From Diphasiastrum complanatum (taxonomy: Eukaryota; Streptophyta; Lycopodiopsida; Lycopodiales; Lycopodiaceae), in NCBI GenBank assembly GCA_029204225.1, contig CM055099.1, forward strand, positions 44,278,036 through 44,342,035: DNA of 64,000 nt, read 5' to 3'. The notes under the pieces were generated by a model. It saw only the letters and a list, made by a program, of their open reading frames with translations, did not search any database and was not told the origin of the DNA. Below are positions 43,371 through 52,929 of this stretch, piece by piece. Position 1 is the stretch's first letter. Every line of letters begins with the position of its first letter. The position numbers and the translations under genes are program-made.

Positions 43371-43600
43371 AAATTCTACCAACTTCTTACAAGTGTACTA
43401 GTTCTAACTAGAAATGTCCAAATCATCATGCATGTGTCCATTAAACTTTGTGCATGCCTTGCATGTCACTATGGATCACTTACAATTAATGCATGTGAGT
43501 TGCCACGAGTTTCTACAAGCATAATCATGCTAATTCTATGTCTACAAACTATATGCAAGTTGCATTTATCAAACTAGATAATACATAACCATGTAGCTAG
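43371..43600. repeat. ~230-bp insertion replacing 26 bases of Copia copy D
   Basis: Compared with copies A and C, the stretch gctctcctcttgaactcatc… is replaced by unrelated AT-rich DNA with repeated catgcatg/gcatgc words. No target duplication was seen, so it is filler or a substitution rather than a clean transposon. Confidence 0.55.
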
Positions 43601-44160
43601 TTTGGATGTCCATAGCTTTTCACATGACTCTAATGGTGGTGCCAAATATTATGTAATCTTTATTGCTCACTATTCTAGATATTGTCGGATGTACCTCTTG
43701 TCTAGCAAATCTATGGTATTTGATTCTTTTGTAAAGTTCAAGACTTTGGTAGAAAATCAACTTAGTACCAAGATTAAGGTATTAAGGAGTGATAATGGAG
43801 GTGAATATATCTCCAATAAGTTTATTGACTTTTGTAGTTCTAGTGGCATAAAGAGGGAGTTGTCATGTCCATACACCCCTCAACAAAATGGAGTGACTGA
43901 GAGAAGAAATAGATCTCTTTGTGAGTGTGCTAAGTCCTTAAGGCCATATGCTTCTCTATCCAAATCATTTTGGGGTGAAGCAATAACTTGTGCTGATTAT
44001 TTGTTCAACAGATTGCCTATCCAAGCCATTGGAGGAACACACCATTTGAAGCTCTATTTGGAGAGAGTCCAATATCAAGGATCTCAAGGTTTTTGGATCC
44101 ACTTGCTAAAAGGAAGAAGGATGATGCAACATCCATCAATAGCATCTTTGTGGGATATGG
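43601..44160 (+). pseudogene. Copia copy D: integrase core
   Basis: VHSFSHDSNGGAKYYVIFIAHYSRYC: the first catalytic Asp of FIDDYSR is replaced (FIAHYSR). Then IKVLRSDNGGEYIS, YTPQQNGVTERRNRSL and FWGEAITCADYLFNRLP. A frameshift near 44035 follows; it ends at ~44160 in an inverted Athila/Tat-like LTR. RT, RNase H and the 3' LTR are absent. Confidence 0.85.
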
Positions 44161-44164
44161 TGAG

Positions 44165-44294
44165 AATAATTGGTTCTCTTATGGAATGGATTTGTGAATG
44201 TCCTTTCTCTATCTCTTTCCCTCCTTCTCTCATACTTTTGTTGTGTATGCTAATTGTTGGATTTGAATATTATTGGGATTGCATGTTCTTATGC

Positions 44295-44382
<88 letters not shown>

Positions 44383-44604
44383 AGCTATCTTCATTGTGGA
44401 TCATAGTGTTAATGGATGCGTAGTGTTAATGGTTAGAATTAATGGATGTTAGAGTTAGATGAGGATCTTTAATTCATGCTGAAATCTGAGATATGCTATT
44501 GCTCTCATGGGAACGAACCTATGCGTGACAACTAGCTTCATCTCCTTGATGCTAGATTGCTTAGATCTTGGGTTGAGGATAGGCAAGGAAAGAAACCCAC
44601 TACA
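44165..44604 (+). repeat. Athila/Tat-like LTR, 5'-truncated, inverted relative to neighbours
   Basis: Reverse complement of the 45613-46050 region (ttggttctcttatgg, ggatttgtgaatgtcc, ctaattgttggatttg, …gaaacccactaca). The right end is exact because the PBS follows. Confidence 0.85.
44297..44380. repeat. Compound (TG)15(AG)27 microsatellite in the LTR
   Basis: Pure TG repeat 44297-44326 followed by pure AG repeat 44327-44380. The corresponding LTR position in other copies has only short ct/tctctc stretches (25340-25370, 40545-40566), so it has expanded here. Confidence 0.95.
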
Positions 44605-44608
44605 ATTC

Positions 44609-44626
44609 TGGCACTGTTGTTGGGGA
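44609..44626 (+). other. Primer-binding site, Athila/Tat type
   Basis: TGGCACTGTTGTTGGGGA, four bases after the LTR end, differing by a few C/T changes from the TGGCGCC…GGGGA site typical of Athila/Tat elements (tRNA-Asp). Confidence 0.75.
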
Positions 44627-45600
44627 GCTACGCCAATTTTTTCATTTGCAGGATGTTTGATGGTTAGCTTGCATTAGGCATCTTGTCGTGGCATGAACAA
44701 CGTTAAAACTGCATTTAGGATTAATTTGGAAGCGATTTTGTCTGATTTGAGTGGAGTTTGAAATCTAATCTAATTATTGAATAGGGGAAGCTATTCAAAT
44801 CACCATTTTTAAGATCCACCCAAGATATGAGAAATTAGAAAAAAAACAATAAAAATCGGTCAAATCTGTCAGATTTTGGTCAAAAGGAGACAAAATTGTC
44901 ATCAGAGCTGATAACTTTTTATCCTCATTCTAAAAACATTTGTCGAGTTGTCGGCACCTTCAGTTTGGATCACAGAACAGATTGAAGGGCAAACATTCAT
45001 TCCCAGTAGATTTCAAGAAACATTAGAAAAACCATCAAAAAACACCAAAAAACATCCAAAACCCAAATAAATACAAAAAAAGAACATTCATCCGATTCAC
45101 TATGCATAGACGTGATTCAGATCTATATACTACCAGGTCAGCGAACATTTTTTCTAAAAATAGAAGGTCAAAGTAACTGTTCATCTAAAAATGGATAAAT
45201 TTTTGAGAGATCTTAATACATTTTTTACAAAATTTCCAGTTTCCAAAAAGAACCTTTGCTAGAAACTTTCGCCAAAGTCTGTGCTAGTTTGATTTACTAT
45301 TTTAGTTCATCAGTGAGTTCGACAAACGTTAAGCAAAGGCCACGTGTCATATTGTTCCATTTTTGTCAGAAAAATATCTTTTTTGCAAAAACACTAGTAT
45401 TACATTTGTAACATTCGCCAAAACCTTCATTGAAACTTCTGAGGATTCTATTTATTGTAAATTATTATTTTTGAGTTCAACAAATGATAATTTTGTCAGG
45501 ATCAAGAAAAATCTCCATTTTTATCCTCGCCAAACTACAAAAACCATATTTCTCTATATTAGAAACCTTCGCCAGTTCCACCCTAGTTTTATCTGAGTCA
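44627..45600 (+). other. Leader of Athila/Tat-like family (plus orientation)
   Basis: Non-coding, A-rich, matching 24100-25090 in reverse complement. Motif AACCTTCGCC-like words near 44960, 45253, 45268, 45414, 45567. It ends at ~45600, directly against the inverted LTR at 45613. Confidence 0.65.
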
Positions 45601-45612
45601 AATTTTTTTATC

Positions 45613-46556
45613 TGTAGTGGGTTTCTTTCCTTGTCTATCCTCAATCCAAGATCTAATCAATCTAGCATCGAGGAGATGAAGTTAGTTGTCACACATAGAT
45701 TCGGTCCCATGAGAGCGATAGTATAGTTCAGGTTTCAGCATGAATGGAAGATTCACATCTAACTCTAACATCCATTGACACTACATCCATTAACTCTAGA
45801 TCCCTTTCTAGTGTTAATGGATGATTCACATCTAACTCTAACATCCATTAACCCTAAAGAATAACACTACATTCATTAACACTAGATCCATTAACACTAG
45901 ATCCCTTTCTCCCTCATAAAAAGTATAAAAACATGCAATCCCAATAACAATCAGATCCAACAATTAGCAAACACAATAAAAGCATGAGAGATGGAGGAAA
46001 AGTGATAGAGAGCAAGGACATTCATAAATCCATTTCACAAGAGAACCAATCTGCTTTATTGAAATGAAGATATGTAGATGTGTAGGAAACTCGAGTTGGT
46101 CCCTTTTTATAGTAGAGAGGAGGACCCTGGCCTCTGAATAAGTGTTTGCATCATATCTTCATGCTTGTTTAGCATGCTAATCTCAGATCCAATGAGGCTA
46201 AATACTTCATTATGGAGATAAGTGTCTTTATAAGATGATTCACTTACTTTCATAAAGAGTTTACAATTTGCCTCAATACAAATTTTCAAACTATGAGTGA
46301 ACAAATGGTCCATTTCTGCCTCCCTAATTATTCAAATTTAAAAAAGAGTGGGAACCTCCAGCTTTATTCACTAACTTGACATCTAGGCCCTGGGACATTA
46401 AAATCCCGCAAAAAGGCCTAAAGCCCTTTTATTGAATTTCTAATTAATCAGATAATTATGTGATCATCAGGTTGGACTTACACACACAGGGTGCCAAATC
46501 CCTCTCACTTATTAGCTAGGGTTAGGGTTGCCTTGGGATCTGCAAACCCTCCAACA
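45613..46556 (-). repeat. 3' LTR of Athila/Tat-like element
   Basis: 944 bp. The minus strand starts TGTTGGAGGG and ends ACCCACTACA. The start is set by the purine-rich tract just outside it. A short block (ctaacatccatta…ctagatcc) is tandemly repeated at 45765-45910. A minus-strand TATA-like ctttttatagta lies at 46111. Confidence 0.8.
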
Positions 46557-46575
46557 ATATCCCCCACCAAAACTG
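46557..46575 (-). other. Polypurine tract of Athila/Tat-like element
   Basis: The minus strand reads TTTTGGTGGGGGATAT immediately before the LTR TGTTGG. Confidence 0.75.
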
Positions 46576-47134
46576 GTGGCGGTCCATACCCACATATTTT
46601 TCTTGTAAATTGCATGCATGATTGGCCAATGATTATCACACCTTCCGAATGAATTGTTCTTTACAATGAACAGAGCGTTTGTATTGCAGCCACCTGGACC
46701 AAAAGCATTCTCTCTCTTGCTATATAAACACAACAGAGTTCTAAAATTTAACTTTTTATCCAATAGTCGATAAATGTTGGCATTTATTGAATTTAAACAA
46801 CTACACACCAGAATATCCTAGTTTGCTAGAATTGGATGACTATTTGTTGCAATGGAATTGTTGCTTCAGTATGGTAACATAGCACTTTCCTATTGTCATC
46901 TACACCTACGTTATGCAGTTACTGTGGGCTTTTATTCGCTTCACGTCGAATCTTCATTAAATGACATTGCACCTTCTCCATGAAATCGAGTCAGGCAGTG
47001 CTGAAATCTAAATTGTGCAGCAAAAAACAATGGTGGACTCTAGCAATCCACTTTGAAGTTGTCCAGGATGTGAATCGAGATTTCCATGAGCCTCCCATCA
47101 TTGCGGCACGAAAATACAATCGAGCCACCGGCAG
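46576..47134. other. 3' untranslated region of Athila/Tat-like element
   Basis: Between the extra ORF and the polypurine tract. No long frame. A TATA-like tgctatataaacac lies near 46719 on the plus strand. Confidence 0.4.
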
Positions 47135-48345
47135 CTAATCCTTAATGCTCTCTGAGGCCACTGGCTTATTTGGATCGAATGCCAAAGGAGGAAGGCAATC
47201 ATCCCATCTCATTGCCACGGATGTCAACAGAGTCAAGTCTTTCGCAAAAAGTGCGGATTGTCTCACTGTCAGATCGGGAGTGTGTATATACTCTCGCTGG
47301 TACGCTTGTAGTGTCTGGTGAAAATCCACTGAAATTTCCCAACTGTAAGGTTGGTGGATAACTGGCCAATTTGGCGTATGGATAGTAATTTTGTCCATGG
47401 CCAATCCCAAATCCTTCCACTTATTCCTGCACGACATCGGTATGTAATATGGATCTACGCGCAATTGGCGAGGGCTGGCCACATAACTCTTGATAGATTT
47501 CGGAGTTTTCTCAAAAACTGTTATTTTCCAAGTTGGTTGCTCTCCCAGTGCGGGCATTTTATCCAATTCTTTGTCGGCCTCTATTTCAAAGGTCTTAAAC
47601 TTAAGGACCCAACCACCACGCGAGGACTCATGAGGATGTTGCTCTAAAAAGCTCTAGATCTGGTCCTCGACGCTGATTGGCCTTCTGAACAATGGTGTGG
47701 TCCTTGATGAAGATGGACCCGATTGCACTGCCTGTGGAACTGACTGCTATTCTTCAACTTCAGGGGCTCCACCCTGGTCCATGCTCGCATCCAACCCTGT
47801 ATCCATAGGTGCATCAACTTGGTGTGAAGGGGAGAATTGCGGTATGACCGAAACTGAAATTTGAGGCCCAGCTTCCAACACCTGAGCGGCAGCCTTTTCA
47901 TATGTGTTGATAGTTGCTTTAGCCTTTGCCAACTCAGTTGAAGCTGTACCTTTGAATATGTCAAAGCTGCCTTGGAATCCTTGAAGCGCCACTTTGTAGG
48001 TTTCAACCTTTTTAAAAAAATACGCGATCTCTGTCGGAGTATCGGATGATCAGGTATTTGTGTTTGTAGATACGCATCACGCTCAAGGGTAGCCCCAATG
48101 GTCACAGACTGTTTGTGAGAGAAAGCAGAGGCGAGGGAAGCATCAAAGACAAGGGGAATAGGTAGTTCAGTGCGAATAGCAACAGAGGGTGGAAGCACAG
48201 CTAAACATGTTTGCCTAGTACGACGTCGTGACGCGGAAGGTGAGTCAGGAATGACAATCTCGTTGCAAAGACGACGTCGACTATGTGAGCTGGAGGCCTG
48301 TTGAGATGATTCGGCCAGTGCTTCTTCATAGAATGGCAGGATCAA
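47135..48345 (-). pseudogene. Extra 3' ORF of Athila/Tat-like element (env position), frameshifted
   Basis: Not recognised by motif. Frames in order: 48345-~48030 (EALAESSQQASSSHSRRRL, IPDSPSASRRRTR, ASAFSHKQSVTIGATLERD); frameshift; ~48035-47747 (AYFFKKVETYKVALQGFQG, STELAKAKATINTYEKAAA coiled-coil-like helix, HQVDAPMDTGLDASMD); then 47566-47135 (KITVFEKTPKSIKSY, RVDPYYIPMSCRNKWKDLG, HTPDLTVRQSALFAKD, MRWDDCLPPLAFDP). It lies after integrase and before the polypurine tract, where Athila elements carry an env-like ORF. No signal peptide or membrane segment seen, so a role is not assigned. Confidence 0.5.
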
Positions 48346-48359
48346 TAATGGCTTCTAGA

Positions 48360-49490
48360 AGGTAGTCGTCATTAGTCCAATGCAAATAATTCGTAATGTC
48401 AATATAAGGCCTAATAGCTTGTTTGGCTTGCTTATGGTTTGGTGAGGCTTGGATACTAGATGCTATCCCTATGGCAGCAAGGGCGGCCTCAGTCACATGC
48501 ACCTTGTGTGTGGCTCCTTGGAAAGTAGTATAAAACTTGGACTAAGTGACCATGCTTTTGCTAGAAAGGATCATAATATCCATTGCAAATGGAACATCAC
48601 GATGGATAGTGTAACGTGGCGACTGAGATGTATCTATGAGACATGATGAAAAAGGACAGAAACTGAAAGTAATAGGCATGAGTGTATATTAGAAAACAGT
48701 ATAGAAAGTCTTGAAGGCTTTGGTCGCTGGAAAAATTGGCCAGAGCTTCGATAGCACATGTGAGGAATGAATCGAATTCAGCCAACTTATAGGTGAATTT
48801 GGAAGGTCCATTACATTGAATACTAGTTTGGCTGATCAGTTTTGAACAAAAATTTGCAGGCTTGTTCAGTACTGTGAAAATAGGCTATGAAAATCTCGAC
48901 GAAGGTTTTTGAGATGCTGAAGCCATCCAACAAATGTTTTCCAAGGCTGGCGAAGGATGAACCTTTGCCCAAGAGGGTCCTTTGCCCAAGTAAGTCATAA
49001 ATATAACTTTTCAAGATCAGAACCTATAGCCAGCCTAATTTTGACATTTTAAGACCATCTAACATGTCAGCGAAGGTTTCTGAGGAGAGTAAGGTGCTCA
49101 ACGAAGGTTTTCAAAATGGCATATTGCTGATCATTCACCTAACTCAAAAACAGGTACTTTTTTTGGAAAAGAATCTTCGCCCAAGTTAGTATAGATATAT
49201 CTGAACTGGATGTACAATCTGAAAGCTCAACGAAGGTTTCCAATACTGTATAGGCAACATATGACCAAAATAATGATTTTATAAGTCATTTTCCATCAAA
49301 AATTTTCTTTTTGCAAATACTTTCCTTCCTCTGTTTCCATTCTGATGACTATTCTGACTTTTGCGCATCAGTCTTTCCTCAATTTTTTTTTTCACAAGAA
49401 ATTAATAATTAAGTATTGAAAACGAAAAATTGAAAAACAATTAAAAATAAAATCATTTGGATCATGCTTAGTGATCTGGCGGAGCAGGCT
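48360..49490 (-). other. Untranslated spacer between integrase and extra ORF, motif-rich
   Basis: No supported frame. On the minus strand AAACCTTCG(T/C) recurs (near 48899, 49072, 49099, 49230, with variants near 48952 and 49180), the same word as in the family's leader. Confidence 0.5.
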
Positions 49491-49497
49491 GCCAAAA

Positions 49498-50690
49498 CTA
49501 ACGTAATCGGCTGCCATTCACAGGAGTATCAAACTGTTTTCCATCCAAGTGCTCAAGAATCATTGTTCCATAGTTCAGAATTTCCTTCACTTTATATGGG
49601 CCTTCACTGGTAAACTTCAATTTTCCCTTGATCAGCTTGGTTTTGTACATCAGTGCGAGATCTCCTGCTTTTAGATCTTTTTTGTGTAATTGACGATCAT
49701 GCCATGCCTTACGACGGGCTTTCTCTACTGCTAATGCATGAACTGCCATCAATCTTGTTTCACACAATTTGTGCAACGCTTCATGACGTAGTTGTAAAGA
49801 CTTATCATTATTTAACCGTTTTGTTGCTGCTATGTGTAAAGATGATATTAAAAATTCAATCAACATGACAATATTTTGACCATAAACTAGTTAAAAGGGT
49901 GTTTGATTTGTACTATTTTTGTAAGCGGTTTTGAATGCCCATAATGCTGCATGCAGTTTATGTTCTCAATCAAATCGACTTGCTTTAACTGTTTTTGTCA
50001 TAATAGTGCAACAAATCTTATCGGAAGATTCAGCTTGGCCATTCCCCCTGGGATAATAAGGAGGGGAGTACTAAATCTGTGTATAACAAAAAAGTCTTCC
50101 AGTAAACACTTTATCGTTTGATTAACAAAGTGTGTACCTTGGTCACTGACAATCTCGATCGGACATCCAAATATGATAATAATATTTTCATAGAGAAACT
50201 TGGTCATAGATTTCGCATCAGCAATTTTGACAACTTTGGCTTCAACCCACTTGGTCATATAATCAGTTGCTACGATAATGTATCAGGCCTGAGATCCTCG
50301 CGCGGCAGGATGAATAGGACCAACATAATCTAGTCCCCATTTTTCGAATGGCGCTTGCGATAAAACCGGATGCAAGAGTTCATAGTTCTGTCTAGTAGGC
50401 CGTCATGTTCGATGGCAAACATCACATGCCTGAATATAATTTTTTGTGTCCTTATGAAACGTAGGCCACCAACAACCTGATTGCAAAAGTTTGTGAACAG
50501 TAATACTTGTAGAGAAGTGTCCTCCGCCCATGCCATCATGTGAAAACATGATTAAATCTAGTATTTCATGCGGTAAAACACATCTATGTAGAATATTGTT
50601 TGATCCACGACGATACAATTGTCCTACAATCAATTGATAAGGTTGAGCCTTATGAATCAATTGCCTCTTCTGTACTTTTTCAAAGCCTTG
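49498..50690 (-). pseudogene. Gypsy integrase of Athila/Tat-like element
   Basis: From 50690 down: VQKRQLIHKAQPYQLIVGQL, MGGGHFSTSITVHKLL, CWWPTFHKDTKNYIQACDVC zinc region; then GLDYVGPIH; a TGA near 50283; ATDYMTKWVEAKVVKIADA, GCPIEIVSDQGTHFVNQT, STP…GGMAKLNLP where NGQAE is expected, a frameshift; then 49866-49498: SLQLRHEALHKLCETR, WHDRQLHKKDLKAGDLALMY, GKLKFTSEGPYKVKEIL, integrase C-terminal domain without chromodomain. Same family as 5330-6140. Confidence 0.85.
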
Positions 50691-50965
50691 AGATTCACAT
50701 AGATTCTCAATTTTCCATTTTTCTTAGGAACAATGACAATCGGTGAAACCCATTCTGTATGCTCGATCTCATAAATGAAATCAGCGTCAAGCAGTCTCTG
50801 AAGCTCTTTCTTTATCAGATCCGCAACATTAGGATTACAACGATAGAACTTTGTAGCCTTTGAAACCGCATCAGGTACTAAAGGTATGTAATGTTCAATA
50901 ACTGACGCTGGAATACCCTTCAGATCTTGATAAGTCCATGAAAAGCAATCTTGATATTTAGTAAG
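50691..50965 (-). pseudogene. Gypsy RT, only N-terminal part left
   Basis: CFSWTYQDLKGIPASVIEH, PLVPDAVSKATKFYRCNPN, IKKELQRLLDADFIYEI, TEWVSPIVIVPKKNGKLR, YVNLKALKK. These are the first conserved RT blocks. At ~50690 it is fused to the integrase zinc region (VQKRQLIHKAQ), so the palm with its catalytic Asp residues and all of RNase H are deleted. The joint lies at a short aaaagta-type match. Confidence 0.8.
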
Positions 50966-51755
50966 TAATGTTCGGAGTGCTTAAAACTGTTCAGGGTTAA
51001 GTTGTAATCCAACTTGTACAATCTTTTCTGGTTCTCCTGGTTCAGCAAGATTCGTAGGCTGTGTCCTAGCTGGGCCATCTTAAACAACTTTCGATTCTGG
51101 CACTTATTCTTCGGGTTCATGACGTGCTTTGGGTAACATGATAACCACATCATCCAGTAGTGTATAACGTTTAAAATATTCGAGCATATCATGATCTGGA
51201 CTACATCTGCCTGTTCTTTATCAAAAGGACTTGTCTTGAATCTTCGCTTAGCCTTCTTAGTAGGCATTGATTGTGGAGGTGATGACTTCTGAGAAGATAA
51301 ACTCTTCTTCGAAGGTGAAGATTTCCTCAACGATGATGTCTTGCTAGAACTCTGACTTGTAGAATCATCCTTGACTTTTCCTTTTTCTTTATCCAGTAAA
51401 GGTGGCAAATCCTTTGAATCAATCTTTTGAGGAGGATCTTCTCATTTCAGGACTGTATTATAATGCTGCTTGGCTTGTTTCTTCGTCATTGATCCTGTGA
51501 TCCTGTCTTCCTTCAATATGACTACTTTTGGCGGTTTTATTGTTGGTTCATTAGGAATATTACGTACTCTAAATCTGGTCCGATCCATATGATTTAGAAT
51601 CTGCTCATCAGTAAGCTCTGCATTGTCATCATAAGTCAAGGCATGACTCACATGAATGAGTTCATTTTCAATCGGATGTGGTATAGGTTCCGTTGATATC
51701 CAAGTTACATTCAACACATTCGATGGAAAAGAGATCGGTGTATCCAGGGTTCGAT
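50966..51755 (-). pseudogene. Gypsy protease-RT linker
   Basis: 51759-51442: NVLNVTWISTEPIPHPIEN, EQILNHMDRTRFRVRNIP, KKQAKQHYNTVLK; 51408-~51180: Ser/Lys-rich (KTSSLRKSSPSKKSLSSQ), AKRRFKTSPFDKEQADV. This polar linker before RT is typical of long Gypsy polyproteins. Several shifts. Confidence 0.6.
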
Positions 51756-51759
51756 CCAA

Positions 51760-52320
51760 TTATGAAATCTCGTTCAAATCTGACTGATTATCTTGTTGAC
51801 ACATATATCCCGCTGTACAGTCAATCGTTGCAAGAGCTTCATTCCGGTTGACAGTATCAATTTGAGAATCGTGATGAACTCCCAAATTTTTCTCTGGTCG
51901 GTCACAAGTATGATTCATTGTTGATGAATCATCATCCTCTTTTTGAACCATTGGTTTGATAGTCCAAGTTGCAGGATCAACCTTGACTGCACATTCACGA
52001 TTTTCAAAAGTGATTTTTTCGGTACCCCAGTTATGAATTACTTGTGCAACTTGTAACCATGGGCGTCCCAATAGGACTCGGTAGACATTTGGTGCTTCTG
52101 GTAAGTCCATTACTATGAAAGTAATGACGAACTGTACTCTGACAATTCTGACAGGTATATCTTCAACCATTCCTTGCGGACGAACTATCGTTTGATCATC
52201 CAACTTAGTGGCAAAAGTCTTTTATCTTTGTAAGGCCCCATTTTGCACATAGCTTTGTAGAAATCAGGTTAACTCCCAAACCGCCATCTATCACGGCTGT
52301 TTCATTAAGAAATTGTCTAC
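51760..52320 (-). pseudogene. Gypsy aspartic protease
   Basis: FLNETAVIDGGLGVNLIS near 52300-52260 carries the D-G-G active-site motif of this protease type. Then, after stops, DDQTIVRPQGMVEDIPVRI, VQFVITFIVMDLPEAPN, RVLLGRPWLQVAQVIHNW (the conserved LLGRPWL flap region). Downstream to 51760 it is an acidic tail (KEDDDSS). Confidence 0.8.
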
Positions 52321-52326
52321 GCTGTA

Positions 52327-52914
52327 TCAACAGAGTGATATTTTTTTGTTCACTTTCCCAAGCTGCTCCAACATGGAGTACTTCATTAGATTCTTCAAAT
52401 CCAGCACAAAAAGTGGCTCATGATGGACTTCTGGTTCAGCTTGAGTTAACTTTTGCGCTAATACTTCTTTTGCTTTTGGCACCAACTCCAGGAACTCTCC
52501 CAATGAAATATTGATCTTACTAGACAAAATATTCATGAGCAGTTCTGTTTGCGTTGCTTCTGGTTCAGTCATCTTGAAGGGTTCTTCATGATGATGCAAC
52601 TGAGCATTCATATTTGTATGTGAATTTTTTGGTGACTGCAATGGTGAAGAATGAACTTCAGCTGTTGCTCTATCAACTTCAAGCTCTTCTTCTTCTTGCA
52701 GATGTTTAATCCACTGCCTCATATCCTGATATCTTCTTTTTTCTATATGAAGATTTGAATAGACTCCAAATGTTGTTGGTATATCAGTTAATGGTATAGA
52801 ATAAGCAAGTACTAGATCTGCTACCAGTTCTTTCTGCTTTTGTGCTCTGGTGACCACCATCAAAGGTACACTTGGTTTATTTCGAGCTACTGGTCTTTTC
52901 TTGATTGTTATCAA
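52327..52914 (-). pseudogene. Gypsy Gag-protease linker domain
   Basis: A 195-codon frame: RPVARNKPSVPLMVVTRAQ, KELVADLVLAYSIPL, WIKHLQEEEELEVDRA, SKINISLGEFLELVPKAKE and FVLDLKNLMKYS. Charged and helical, no catalytic motif. It corresponds to the TRAQ-x-KE region between Gag and protease in such elements. Confidence 0.65.
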
Positions 52915-52929
52915 ATTTACAGGAGCTAT

